The notes beneath the pieces were generated by a model. That model did no database searches and had not been told where the DNA came from. It worked only from the letters and a program-made list of their open reading frames with translations. DNA of 64,000 nt from assembly GCA_964384945.1 (NCBI GenBank), contig CAYLMK010000001.1, forward strand, positions 62,001-126,000, in the 5' to 3' direction. The position numbers and the translations under genes are program-made. Every line of letters begins with the position of its first letter. The first letter of the stretch is position 1. The stretch is from S015-6 sp964384945 (GTDB lineage Bacteria > Desulfobacterota > DSWW01). Of this stretch, positions 51,510 through 60,647 are shown piece after piece.

Positions 51510-52559
51510 ATGACGCTTGCAAGCGATCCCCGGCTGGCTTCCTACCTGGCTGAAAAGCTCGGCGGAAGCGATCTCACGATCCGGAAGGTGTGGCAGAACA
51601 CGGAAGGCTGGTCCATGGAGACCTTCAGCCTCGCCGTGGAGTACACCCGGGACGGCGGCCGGCTCCGGCAGGAGATCATCCTGCGCCGCGAGCCCGTCGG
51701 CGGGCTGCTGGAGCCTTACGACGTTTCCTACGAGTACCGGATCCTCTCCGCCCTTCAGGGCACAGGCGTCACGATTCCGAAGACCTACTGGTGCGAGCCC
51801 GACCCCGCCGTGTTCGAGCGGCCCTTCTATGCCATGGAGAAGGTGGACGGAGAGGTCCACTTCCTCACCAAGCACAATGCGGACCCGGACTACCGGCTGA
51901 TTCCGGACGACCGCGAACGGGCCAGCCTGGCCGAGGACTTCATCGCCAACCTGGCGCGCATCCACGCATGCGACTGGCGGTCCCTGGGGCTGGACTTCCT
52001 GGGCGACCCGGGTCCGGGAAAAGGCTCGGCCCTGCGGCAGACGCAACACTGGGAGGCGGTCATCGAGAGGGCGGGCTACCGCAGGAAGCCGCTCGTGACG
52101 CTCGCCGTCAACTGGCTCAGGAACAACGCCCCGGAGAACGAGTCGGTCCGCATCGTCCACGGGGATTACCGTACGGGGAACTTCATCTGCAAGGACCGAC
52201 GGATTCGAGCGATCCTGGACTGGGAGATGACCCACCTCGGGGACCCCCACGAGGACCTGGTCTACGTGATGGGCTCCCTCTGGCGATCCCCGGAACCGAC
52301 CAACTGGGTCTGTCACCTCCTTCCGGAGGAGGAATTCCTGCGAAGGTACGAAGAGGAGTCCGGCACCCGGGTCGACAGGGACAAGCTCGCGTACTACCAG
52401 GTCCTCCTGGACCTGAAGGCAGTCGGGATCATCACCACCGCCACGCGGGCCTTTGCCGACAACCGGACCCCGGACTTGAAGCCCGGGGCCTTCGGCACCC
52501 TGCTCGACCTCGCCTACGCGGGTCTTGCCCAGCACTTGCATGGAGTACTCAAGGGATGA
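51510..52559 (+). CDS. Phosphotransferase family protein (ACAD10/APH-like), second copy
   Basis: This 349-residue protein shares the fold of the gene at 45875: WQNTEGWSMETFSLAVEY, RREPVGGLLEPYDV in place of the ATP-Lys loop, Brenner motif VHGDYRTGNFICK, and AILDWEMTHLGDPHEDLVYVM. It probably phosphorylates a hydroxylated CoA ester or similar small molecule. The ATG overlaps no upstream gene; the stop overlaps the next gene's ATG (ATGATG/TGA). It starts a three-gene operon with a helical protein and an AttH-like protein. Confidence 0.88.
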   Translation: MTLASDPRLASYLAEKLGGSDLTIRKVWQNTEGWSMETFSLAVEYTRDGGRLRQEIILRREPVGGLLEPYDVSYEYRILSALQGTGVTIPKTYWCEPDPAVFERPFYAMEKVDGEVHFLTKHNADPDYRLIPDDRERASLAEDFIANLARIHACDWRSLGLDFLGDPGPGKGSALRQTQHWEAVIERAGYRRKPLVTLAVNWLRNNAPENESVRIVHGDYRTGNFICKDRRIRAILDWEMTHLGDPHEDLVYVMGSLWRSPEPTNWVCHLLPEEEFLRRYEEESGTRVDRDKLAYYQVLLDLKAVGIITTATRAFADNRTPDLKPGAFGTLLDLAYAGLAQHLHGVLKG

Positions 52560-53059
52560 TGGAAACGCCGCTGCAGCGCATTGTCGAACGGATCAACAAC
52601 AGCCTGGAGAACGTGATCGCGCCGCAGATCGCGTCCACGATCGTGCGGGGCCAGCTCTTTGCGGTCGTGGAGATCCTGAATCAGATCCAGGAACGATTCG
52701 ACTACCGGCACGATCTGATGTTCCAGGACATCCAGGTCGGCAGGCAGATGCTGGCGACGCTCACCGAGGCCTTTGCGGCGGCCGGCGTCGAGACGCCCGA
52801 GGGAATCTCCGCGGCCGCCCGGGAGGCCGAGCCGGCCGCAGGGGCAAGCGGCGGCGAGCTGCGGGAGGCGAGAAGCCGTGTGGAGGCGGCGGTGAGCGAC
52901 GCACTCGATTGGCTGGACGCCCACCGCGCAAGGATCCCGGAGGCCGAGAAGGCGGAAAAGACCCTGGTCGGGCAGCTCGGTCAGACGGTTCTCCGCGACA
53001 TGATGCTGTTCCGTCCTCAGCGGTTCGACAAGATCTCACAGAGGGTCCAGGAGGGATGA
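52556..53059 (+). CDS. Helical protein of unknown function in the phosphotransferase operon
   Basis: This 167-residue protein is predicted almost fully helical (TPLQRIVERINNSLENVIA, IVRGQLFAVVEILNQIQERF, and an Ala/Glu-rich middle). It resembles in size and setting the small helical DUF proteins that often follow ACAD10-type phosphotransferases, but I cannot name it firmly. It overlaps both neighbours by four bases (ATGA), so the three proteins are translated together and likely act in one pathway or complex. Confidence 0.68.
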   Translation: MMETPLQRIVERINNSLENVIAPQIASTIVRGQLFAVVEILNQIQERFDYRHDLMFQDIQVGRQMLATLTEAFAAAGVETPEGISAAAREAEPAAGASGGELREARSRVEAAVSDALDWLDAHRARIPEAEKAEKTLVGQLGQTVLRDMMLFRPQRFDKISQRVQEG

Positions 53060-53970
53060 CCGGCATGGCCACGGTACCGCCTCAGGACGAATTCGTCCAC
53101 AAAGACTACCCGCGCAACGAAGAAAAGGCCTGGAAAGAGAACTGGTATTTCAACTTCATCGACCGGAAGAACCATGCCTGGGGCATCAACCATATCTCCC
53201 TCGAGCGCCACAAGCAGCGGGGGCGCTTCAGCGCCTTCCACGTGGTCGACGGGGAGATCCTGATGTACCTGAACTACGTCCCCCTCACCGAGGATTTTGC
53301 GGAACTCACGGACGGGAAGCTCCGGGTGGAGTTCCTGGAGCCCCACAGGCGTTTTCGTCTGAGATTCGACGGCCCGAACCATTCCGTGGACTTGACCTAC
53401 GTTGCCCGGTTCGACGTATTCGATTACGCCGCAAAGGGCGAGGAGCCGCCCGCGGGGACCAAGAGCAGCCTGTCGATCCACCATTACGAGCAGGCCCTGA
53501 AGGTGACCGGCACGCTCGCCAAGGACGGCGCGACCCGGCCCATCGATTGTCTCGGGCACAGGGACCACTCCTGGGGATACCGGGACGAAACGAACATCGC
53601 CGGCTGGAACTGGATCGCGGTCCAGTTCCCGGACAAGACCATCAATGTCTCCCAGGTGCGGATCGGCGGCCTGCCGCCCCTGAGCCGGGGATTCGTCTCC
53701 GAGGCAGGCGGGAACACCGGGATCCGAAACGTCCGGATCGCCTCCACCGAGCGCAACGAGGACGGGATTCCCCTGCGTTCGGTCTTCGAGGCGGTCGACG
53801 AAAGGGGACGGGCCTGGACCCTGACCTCCCGGAGGTTCTCCGGGCTCGTGCTTCCGCTCAGCGAGAAGGGAAAGAACGTGGTCGTCTACGAGAACTTCTC
53901 GGACTACACCCTCGCCGAAACCGGGCAGCAGGGGGTCGGTATCGACGAATACCTGGAGAACCCGCAATAA
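53056..53970 (+). CDS. AttH/carotenoid-hydratase-like (DUF7064/7065-type) protein
   Basis: This 304-residue beta-rich protein has FNFIDRKNHAWGINHISLE near the start and CLGHRDHSWGYRDETNIAGW in the middle, with the conserved GHRDHSWG motif of the AttH/CrtC-like lipocalin pair. Members hydrate or isomerise hydrophobic terpenoid or steroid-type compounds, and many are uncharacterised. ATG 53056 overlaps the previous stop; ATG 53065 with GGAGGGATG is an alternative start. In the operon with a phosphotransferase it may modify the same substrate. Confidence 0.75.
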   Translation: MTGMATVPPQDEFVHKDYPRNEEKAWKENWYFNFIDRKNHAWGINHISLERHKQRGRFSAFHVVDGEILMYLNYVPLTEDFAELTDGKLRVEFLEPHRRFRLRFDGPNHSVDLTYVARFDVFDYAAKGEEPPAGTKSSLSIHHYEQALKVTGTLAKDGATRPIDCLGHRDHSWGYRDETNIAGWNWIAVQFPDKTINVSQVRIGGLPPLSRGFVSEAGGNTGIRNVRIASTERNEDGIPLRSVFEAVDERGRAWTLTSRRFSGLVLPLSEKGKNVVVYENFSDYTLAETGQQGVGIDEYLENPQ

Positions 53971-54018
53971 CCGCCGCCAGGCATCCCTGTCCGGAGCCTG
54001 TTCCACGAGGACTCGTTT

Positions 54019-54564
54019 TCAGAGGCTCGTCAGGAAGATTCGCTTGTACAGGTCGATCAGCAGATAGTGCAACCCCACGCCTTCGCCCCAGACCAGCACA
54101 AAGTAGATCCCAAGCATCCCGGCCGCGGAGGCAAGCGCAGCGAAGGGGGACAGGACCCTCGTTTCCTTGCCCTCCCGCCTCCGCTTCAGGCACCGGCAGA
54201 AGAAGTCACAGACCCCCATGATCAGGAACTGCCCGGCAACCGTGCCGATGGAGAGAATGTTCACCCCGTAGAACAGGGACTCGGCAGGCGTGAAGGCCTC
54301 GCCCACGTTGTACATCTCGATCCCGTTCCAGACGAGGGGCGTCGCCAGGCAGCCGACGATCCGTTCCGGCAGGCTTGCGCCCCGGAAGAAGCCGATGGGA
54401 TAGATCAGGAAGCTGCCGAACCCGATGGCGAGGAACATCACGATCCCGGACAGGGTCGCCACGGTCGCCGAGGAATGGAAATAGAGGACCCTCGACAGGA
54501 TCATGACTGCCAGAACGATCGATACGGGAGCGCCGATTTGATTCCAGAGGCCGCGATTCCGCAT
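54019..54564 (-). CDS. Multi-pass membrane protein paired with sulfatase (copy 2)
   Basis: This 181-residue protein, with about five hydrophobic segments, is paralogous to 29094-29654. Shared features are FLAIGFGSFLIYPIGFFRGA, the LATPLVWNGIEM segment, ESLFYGVN, the CDFFCRCLKRRRE loop and VWGEGVGLHYLLIDLYKR near the C-terminus. No known family is recognised. It is encoded 11 bases after the second sulfatase on the same strand, repeating the arrangement at 29-31 kb. Function is unknown. Confidence 0.75.
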   Translation of the reverse strand: MRNRGLWNQIGAPVSIVLAVMILSRVLYFHSSATVATLSGIVMFLAIGFGSFLIYPIGFFRGASLPERIVGCLATPLVWNGIEMYNVGEAFTPAESLFYGVNILSIGTVAGQFLIMGVCDFFCRCLKRRREGKETRVLSPFAALASAAGMLGIYFVLVWGEGVGLHYLLIDLYKRIFLTSL

Positions 54565-54575
54565 GCCTTCCTCCT

Positions 54576-56006
54576 CTAGAGACCCTTCCCGCTCAGCAGG
54601 GACTCCATCGTCTTTCTGAGCTCGGCCGCGATCGCCCTACCCTCGTCCGTAAGCATGAGGTTCTCCTGCTGCAGGGGATCGTTCCCCATGTCGTAGAGTT
54701 CCGGTTTCCGCCTGCCCTCGTACTCGATGTACATGTACCGCTCGGTCCGGATCCCGCGGGTCGCGGGGACCCTGTAAGGGAAGTCCTTGAAATACTCGTA
54801 CAGGAACGCCTCTCTTCCCGGCGCGGAGGCCGAGCGAAGGCTGGGAAGAAAGCTCCTCCCCTCCATTTCCTCGGGGACCGGCAGCCCGGCGGCATCGAGG
54901 AAGGTGGGCGCAACATCGATGTTGAGGACCATGGAATCCTCGGTTCTTCCCGGATCCGGCACGACACCGGGAAAGCGAGCGATGAAGGGGACGCGGATGG
55001 AGTCATCGTAAGGCCATCGGCCGGTTCCGAAGAGCTCGTGTTCGCCCCAGAAGAAGCCGTTGTCGCCGGCATAGACAACGAGCGTGTTGTCCCGAAGCCC
55101 AAGCTGGTCCAGCCGGTCCAGGAGGCGGCCGAGCTGCTCGTCCAGGGCCGCGATCGTGCGGCAGTAGTTCCTGTACAGCCCGGAAGCGAACCCCTGATTG
55201 GTGCCTTCGAAGAGATGGCCCCGGGTCACGAGAATCCAGGGATCAAATCCCTTGGGAAAGGGGATCTGCTCTTCGGCGTAAAGATCGGCCAGGTGATCCG
55301 GAGGGATCCACTGGTGATGCACCGCCTTGTGCGCGAGGTACAGACAGAAGGGATTCCGCCTGTCCTTTTCGATAAACTCGATGGCGCGGTCGGTCAGCTC
55401 TTCGGTGATGTAGGGCTTTCGCGACGGCCTCTGTTCGCCGTTCACGATGAGCGGGCAGTTCAGGTATCTGCCCTGCCCTCCCTGGATGGTGAAGGTGATG
55501 AACGGATCCACGCCTTCGAGCCTCGGCAGACGGCCCGGCATGTGCCATTTTCCGATGAAGGCCGTGTCGTAGCCGGCCTCATGAAGCCTTTCAAGGAAGG
55601 TGCGACGGCTCCCGTCCCAAGGCGTGAAGTTGTTACGGACGCCGTGGGTGTGCGCATACTGGCCGGTCAGAAAGCTGGCGCGGCTGGGGCTGCAAAGGGA
55701 GGTCGTGACGAAGGCGTTGGTGAACAGGATTCCCTCCCGCGCCAGCCGGTCCATATGGGGCGTCTGGAGGAAGGGGTGCCCCGTGCAACCCATGAATCTC
55801 CAGTTCTGGTTGTCGCTCAGGACAAAGACGATATTGGGCCTGTCCGTTCGCGGCGGGCCTGCCCAGGAAGGGGCACCCCGGACCAAGGCCAGAAACGTCA
55901 CCCAGGACAGAACTCCCAGCGTTCGGCAGACCGCCCCCCGGGTCCTTCTCCCGGGAACCGGTTCGCCTTCCTCTTCCGGAAACAAGCAAGGGCCCACGGA
56001 GCGCAT
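54576..56006 (-). CDS. Secreted sulfatase (copy 2)
   Basis: About 476 residues. A hydrophobic segment (VLSWVTFLALVRGAPSWAG) serves as signal peptide, then PNIVFVLSDNQNWRFMGC, the formylglycine motif LCSPSRASFLTGQYAHTHGV with Cys105, KWHMPGRLPRL, and VVYAGDNGFFWGEHELF. In the first metal site copy 1 has SDDHRWD and this copy SDNQNWR, so one metal ligand differs. Most of the protein aligns without gaps to copy 1. ATG 56006 follows GAGGAGGTC; a longer frame to 56084 lacks a ribosome site. It is divergent from ugd. Confidence 0.9.
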   Translation of the reverse strand: MRSVGPCLFPEEEGEPVPGRRTRGAVCRTLGVLSWVTFLALVRGAPSWAGPPRTDRPNIVFVLSDNQNWRFMGCTGHPFLQTPHMDRLAREGILFTNAFVTTSLCSPSRASFLTGQYAHTHGVRNNFTPWDGSRRTFLERLHEAGYDTAFIGKWHMPGRLPRLEGVDPFITFTIQGGQGRYLNCPLIVNGEQRPSRKPYITEELTDRAIEFIEKDRRNPFCLYLAHKAVHHQWIPPDHLADLYAEEQIPFPKGFDPWILVTRGHLFEGTNQGFASGLYRNYCRTIAALDEQLGRLLDRLDQLGLRDNTLVVYAGDNGFFWGEHELFGTGRWPYDDSIRVPFIARFPGVVPDPGRTEDSMVLNIDVAPTFLDAAGLPVPEEMEGRSFLPSLRSASAPGREAFLYEYFKDFPYRVPATRGIRTERYMYIEYEGRRKPELYDMGNDPLQQENLMLTDEGRAIAAELRKTMESLLSGKGL

Positions 56007-56179
56007 GAGAGAGACCTCCTCATCCGGTGTGCACGTTCCTTCCCGGCCGTGAGGGGACCAATCTACGGGGTCGGCACCGCACATGTCAACAATGTCTGAC
56101 CGTAAACGCGCGTTTTACTCACAAGCCGGTTTCTGTTACAACGGGTTGGAACACGAAACGCTTCCGGAGAGGCATCTCG

Positions 56180-57580
56180 ATGAAAAAGCCCAGAATCGCC
56201 ATCCTGGGAACAGGCTACGTGGGGCTGGTCGCAGCAGCCGTGTTTGCCGACAGAGGCTTCGAGGTCATCGCCTCGAGCCAGGACAAAGACAAGGTGAAGG
56301 AGATCAACCGGGGCAGGGCACCCTTTTATGAGGAGGGCCTGGACTCCCTGGTCGAAAGGACGGTTCGGCAGGGCGCATTGAGGGCGGTTCATGGCCGGCG
56401 GGAGGCCGTGCTGGCCTCGGACATCCTGTTCATCGCCGTGGGCACCCCGAGCCTGATGAGCGGAGAGGCGGACCTGCGCCTGATCAAGGAAACCGCTCAG
56501 GCCGTGGGAGGCGCCCTGAGGGAAAAAGACGGTTACACCCTTGTCGTGACCCGCAGCACGGTGGTGCCGAGCACGACCCGGAATCTCGTCCTGCCGCTCT
56601 TGGAGAAGCATTCCGGCAAGACCGCAGGGAGGGATTTCGGCGTTTGCATGAGCCCCGAATTCCTGCGGCAGGGTGCCGCCGTCCGGGACACGCAATTCCC
56701 GGACAGCGTGGTCATCGGCGAGTTCGACCCGCGCTCCGGGGATGCTCTCGAGGCCTTCTCCCGGGCCGTCTATGCGGGCCAGGAGGTACCCGTCCTCCGG
56801 ATGAACCTGGAGAGCGCCGAGTTGGTGAAATACGGCCGGAACACCTTCCTGGCCATGAACATCTCCTACATCAATGAGCTGGCCCGGCTGGCCGAGACCA
56901 TTCAGGGGGTCGACATCCACGAGGTCGTCCGCGGGATCGGGGCCGACTGGCGGATCAACCCGGCGTTCCTGAACGCAGGATGCGGATACGGCGGCTCCTG
57001 CTTTCCCAAGGACGTGAAGGCCCTGATCTCCTTCGCCCGGACCCGCGGCGTGGAGCCTCAGCTTCTCGAGGCGGTCGAGGAGGTCAACGAACAGCAGGCG
57101 GCGCACATGGTCGCCATCGCACGGCAAGAGATGGCCGGCACGCTGAAGGGCAAGCGGATCGCCCTGCTCGGCCTGTCTTTCAAGCCCGGCACGGACGACA
57201 TGCGCGAGGCCCCTTCGATCAAGATCGCCAATCACCTTTACGCCCAGGAGGCCGAGATCATCGCTTACGACCCCAAGGCGATTCCGAACGCCCGCGAGCG
57301 GTTTATCCGGGACACGATCAAGATCGAATACGCGGAGAGCGTCGAGGCGTGCCTGAAGGACGCCGACTGCTGCATGATCCTGACCGAGTGGCAGGAGTTC
57401 AAGTCGCTCACCGTGGAGGTGTTCAACCGCTGCATGAAGAGGTCCTTCATCATCGACGGCAGACGGGTCTTCGACGACGGCATGCGGCAGGCGGTGGATC
57501 TCTACCGAGGGATCGGCCTGGGGGTCACGAGGCCTCCGGCGGCAGGGACGACGCCCGGCTCAGCCACACATAGCCGATGA
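56180..57580 (+). CDS. ugd: UDP-glucose 6-dehydrogenase family protein
   Basis: This 466-residue enzyme has the NAD motif IAILGTGYVGLVAAAVFADRG at the N-terminus, VGTPSL...ADLRLIKE, the central SPEFLRQGAAVRD, VKYGRNTFLAMNISYINELA, and the catalytic Cys in NAGCGYGGSCFPKD. The CGYGGSCFPKD form favours UDP-glucose over GDP-mannose as substrate. It makes UDP-glucuronate for surface glycans. ATG 56180 follows GGAGAGGC. The 3' end overlaps the convergent agmatinase gene by 56 bases. Confidence 0.88.
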   Translation: MKKPRIAILGTGYVGLVAAAVFADRGFEVIASSQDKDKVKEINRGRAPFYEEGLDSLVERTVRQGALRAVHGRREAVLASDILFIAVGTPSLMSGEADLRLIKETAQAVGGALREKDGYTLVVTRSTVVPSTTRNLVLPLLEKHSGKTAGRDFGVCMSPEFLRQGAAVRDTQFPDSVVIGEFDPRSGDALEAFSRAVYAGQEVPVLRMNLESAELVKYGRNTFLAMNISYINELARLAETIQGVDIHEVVRGIGADWRINPAFLNAGCGYGGSCFPKDVKALISFARTRGVEPQLLEAVEEVNEQQAAHMVAIARQEMAGTLKGKRIALLGLSFKPGTDDMREAPSIKIANHLYAQEAEIIAYDPKAIPNARERFIRDTIKIEYAESVEACLKDADCCMILTEWQEFKSLTVEVFNRCMKRSFIIDGRRVFDDGMRQAVDLYRGIGLGVTRPPAAGTTPGSATHSR

Positions 57581-58445
57581 GCTTGTAGATGAGCCGGGCA
57601 AGCGTGAAGTCCGGATGATGCAGGCCCTCGATGGGCGTGAACTCGCAGAGATCGAACCCCACAACGGTCTTCTCCGCGCAGAGCCTGCGCAGAAAACCGA
57701 TCGTCTCGAACCAGGAAAACCCCCCCGGCTCCGGCGTCCCTACGGAAGGGACGATCGAAGGGTCGAAGAAGTCGCTGTCGATGGTGACGTACACATGGTC
57801 GCTCAGGGCCTCCAGGACATCCTCCTGCCAGCCCGGCATCTCTCCGGTCTTGATCTTCTGCGCATAGTACGTCTTCACGTTCTCCGCCGTGTCGAACCGC
57901 GTTTCCTCCCGGCTGTGGCTCCGGATGCCGAGCTGAACCAGGGAGGGAACGAACTCCAGGGCCCGGGCCATCACCGAGGCATGGCTGTATGGGTCACCCA
58001 GGTAGGAATCCCTCAGATCCCGGTGGGCATCCAGCTGCAGCACGCTCAGGCCGTCCCCGTACCTGTCGTGAAAGGCCCGAAGGGGGCCCAGGCAGCACGT
58101 GTGCTCCCCGCCGAGGCAGACGACATACTTGCCCCTGTCCAAAAGGCTCCGGACGGCCCGGCGGATCCGGTCGATCGCCTCGGGAGCGGTCTCGGTCAGG
58201 AAGTGCATGGGATCGAGGGTGGCGATCCCGCCGCACGATCGGTAGATCTCCTGAGCGAGTTCCTCGTCGTACTCTTCCAGCTCGCTAGAGGCCTCGAGAA
58301 TGGCCGCGGGTCCCTGAAAGCAGCCGCTGACATAGCTGGACGTTCTCTCGTAGGGCAAAGGAAGAATCGCGACCCCTGCCGTGTCCGGGTCGCCTGCATC
58401 GCCCTGCAGGTTGAGAAACGTGGGTCCGGTTCCTCGTGTCTTCAT
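57525..58445 (-). CDS. speB: Agmatinase/arginase family protein
   Basis: About 306 residues from ATG 58445, which follows AGAGAGGTCCCCC. The binuclear Mn site is visible: VVCLGGEHTCCLG (usual GGDH has Glu for Asp here), LQLDAHRDLRDSYLGDPYSHAS, and VYVTIDSDFFDPSIVPSVGTPEPGG. The TPEPGG motif fits agmatinase. It would split agmatine to putrescine and urea; other ureohydrolases are possible. Its end overlaps ugd tail to tail. It is divergent from lipB. Confidence 0.87.
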   Translation of the reverse strand: MKTRGTGPTFLNLQGDAGDPDTAGVAILPLPYERTSSYVSGCFQGPAAILEASSELEEYDEELAQEIYRSCGGIATLDPMHFLTETAPEAIDRIRRAVRSLLDRGKYVVCLGGEHTCCLGPLRAFHDRYGDGLSVLQLDAHRDLRDSYLGDPYSHASVMARALEFVPSLVQLGIRSHSREETRFDTAENVKTYYAQKIKTGEMPGWQEDVLEALSDHVYVTIDSDFFDPSIVPSVGTPEPGGFSWFETIGFLRRLCAEKTVVGFDLCEFTPIEGLHHPDFTLARLIYKLIGYVWLSRASSLPPEAS

Positions 58446-58565
58446 GGGGGACCTCTCTTCTGGGCCGACCCTTCCGGCGACGCTCTTCTCTCGCCTCTTC
58501 GATTGGAGTAGAGTAGGTGCGAACTGTCGCGTCGAAACCGACTCTTCTTCCGGAAAGGCTTGCGA

Positions 58566-59381
58566 GTGACGAGTATGGCAGAATTGCCGCACACGGGCAA
58601 ATCCGGCCGGCCGGCCCGACCCCTCTGGGTCGTCGACATCGGCCGGCAGGCCTACGAGGAAACCTGGGGACTGCAGAGGCGGCTCGCCCGAGCCCGCCTG
58701 GAGGAGAGGGTCCCGGATGTTCTCCTACTCCTCGAACATGATCCGGTCCTCACCCTGGGCAGGCGGGGTCGAGCGGAGAACGTGCTCCTCAGCCCGGAGG
58801 ACCTGCGGGCGAAAGGGATGACATGCATTCGGACCGAACGCGGCGGAGACGTCACCTATCACGGACCCGGCCAGCTTGTCGGCTATCCCATCGTCCGGGT
58901 TCCCGGCCAGGGCCGCGACGTGAAGGCCCTGGTGCGGGGCTTCGAGGAGGTGCTTTTGAGGACGCTGGCCCGGTTCGGCATCCCGGGACGAAGAGAGCCG
59001 AAAAACCCCGGCGTCTGGGTGGGCAAGGCCAAGATCGGCTCCATCGGCATCTCGGTGCAGCAGGGCGTCGCGTTCCACGGCTTTTCGTTGAACGTGAACA
59101 TGGACCTCACACCCTTCTCCTGGATCCAGCCGTGCGGCCATCCGGACCTTGCCGTGACGTCGCTCAGGGACCTGCTTCGAAAGGAGGTGTCCGTTCCGGA
59201 GGTGAAGGAAATCGTTGTTTCTGCCTTCCTGCAGACCCTGTCGTATCGGTCCCTCGTCCCGCAGGAGTCCCAGGCCGCGGCCCTCGGCCTTCCTCTCCGC
59301 GGGGCGCGGTTCGAGGAGAAGCGGGAGGACAGGGCCGACCGAACCGCCGGAGCGGAGAAAGGGCGGGATGGAAAAGGGTGA
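58566..59381 (+). CDS. lipB: Lipoyl(octanoyl) transferase LipB
   Basis: About 271 residues. LipB moves the octanoyl group from ACP to the lipoyl domains of 2-oxoacid dehydrogenases and GcvH. The motifs are LLLEHDPVLTLGRRG, ERGGDVTYHGPGQLVGYPI near residue 97-115, catalytic Lys in KAKIGSIGISVQQGVAFHGF, and catalytic Cys in QPCGHPDLAVTSL. Starts at TTG 58560, GTG 58566 and ATG 58575 are possible; GTG 58566 is best spaced from GGAAAGG. The last 40 residues, Arg/Glu-rich, extend past the usual end. Confidence 0.93.
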   Translation: MTSMAELPHTGKSGRPARPLWVVDIGRQAYEETWGLQRRLARARLEERVPDVLLLLEHDPVLTLGRRGRAENVLLSPEDLRAKGMTCIRTERGGDVTYHGPGQLVGYPIVRVPGQGRDVKALVRGFEEVLLRTLARFGIPGRREPKNPGVWVGKAKIGSIGISVQQGVAFHGFSLNVNMDLTPFSWIQPCGHPDLAVTSLRDLLRKEVSVPEVKEIVVSAFLQTLSYRSLVPQESQAAALGLPLRGARFEEKREDRADRTAGAEKGRDGKG

Positions 59382-59402
59382 GCGGACCGGCGGCCGGTCG
59401 GG

Positions 59403-60491
59403 TCAGGAGAGAAAGCGGCTGCCCTCGGAGCGCACCCTCTCGTCCGATCCGAATATGACCGAGATCAAGGCTGCCCGCGTCCACATCCCGTTTCGCTCCT
59501 GCCTCCAGTACATGGCCCTCGGGTCCTTGTCCACGGCCACCTCGATCTCTCCCCGGCGCGGAAGGGGGTGCATGATGATGGCATCCGGCTTCATCTTTGC
59601 CAGGTCCTGCTTGCGAAGACAGAAATCTTCGTATTGGGACTGGGATTCCCCTTCCTTGTCGTGCTCGTCCTGGATGCGGGTCATGTAGACCGCGTCGGCC
59701 TCGCCGAGGACCGACGCAAGCGAACCGTGTTCCTCAAAGGGAATCCCCTGATTGGAGAGAAACTCCTTGATGTCCTCGCCGATCTGGAAGGCGGGCGGGG
59801 CGGCGTAGAGGAGTTTCACCCCGGCGTAGTTCTTCATCAGGTAGCTCAGCGACCGGACGGTCCTGCCCCTTTTCAGATCCCCCACGAGGGCGATGACCTT
59901 GCCTTCGATTCCTCCCCGATCTTCAAAGGATCTCTGAAGGGTATACACGTCCAGGAGGGCCTGCGTGGGATGCTGGTCGCTTCCGGAGCCGGCATTGATC
60001 AGCGGAACCGGTCGATCCGAGTAGATGTTCAGCAGCCAGGCGGTCTTCTCAGCGAAGCCCTCCTTGGGATGCCGCATGATGATCAGGTCCACGTAGCTGC
60101 TGAAGGTCCGGATCGAGTCCTCGGGCGACTCCCCCTTGATTTCCGAAGACGTGTGGGGATCCCGGATCTCGCTCGTGTGGAAGCCGAGGATATGGCACGC
60201 GTTGAGGAAAGAGAGAAACGTTCGCGTCGACGGTTGCACGAAGTAGAGCATGGCCCTTCGGTGGCTGTGGAGGTCTTGCAACCACTTGGCGCCCTCCTTC
60301 ACCTTGGCGATTCGGCGAATCCGATTGGTCAGGTCGTAGAGTGAATCCAGGAACGCCCGGTCGAACTGCTGGGAGAACAGGACATCGAAGATCCGACCGT
60401 CCCGGAAGAACACCGGAAGCCTCTCGCCGAGAGGCTTCGCCTTGAACTGATCCCAGCCCTCGAAGTGCTGCGTGAAAACGTATTTCTGCAT
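59403..60491 (-). CDS. pyrB: Aspartate carbamoyltransferase, catalytic chain
   Basis: This 362-residue enzyme joins carbamoyl phosphate and aspartate in pyrimidine synthesis. Active-site parts are all present: QPSTRTFLSF (STRT loop), SSEIKGESPEDS, IIMRHPKEG, GSGSDQHPTQALLDVYTL, LVGDLKRGRTVRSL, YMTRIQDEH and HPLPRRGEIE...DKDPRAMYW. The usual FEPSTRTRLSFE is altered (Gln and Phe). It is about 50 residues longer than E. coli PyrB, mainly by an N-terminal extension, and no pyrI regulatory gene is adjacent. Confidence 0.92.
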   Translation of the reverse strand: MQKYVFTQHFEGWDQFKAKPLGERLPVFFRDGRIFDVLFSQQFDRAFLDSLYDLTNRIRRIAKVKEGAKWLQDLHSHRRAMLYFVQPSTRTFLSFLNACHILGFHTSEIRDPHTSSEIKGESPEDSIRTFSSYVDLIIMRHPKEGFAEKTAWLLNIYSDRPVPLINAGSGSDQHPTQALLDVYTLQRSFEDRGGIEGKVIALVGDLKRGRTVRSLSYLMKNYAGVKLLYAAPPAFQIGEDIKEFLSNQGIPFEEHGSLASVLGEADAVYMTRIQDEHDKEGESQSQYEDFCLRKQDLAKMKPDAIIMHPLPRRGEIEVAVDKDPRAMYWRQERNGMWTRAALISVIFGSDERVRSEGSRFLS

Positions 60492-60647
60492 GCAACCCCC
60501 AAGCCCGGAACGCCTTCCTTGCTCATTGAATGACTAAGCTAATCGAAGCGAACCCAATCGTCAAGCGAATTCCATCCAAGGAAGAGATATACATTTAAGC
60601 AATAAAAACAATACGTTATTCGATAATGAGGCGCCCGGCCCCTTGCC

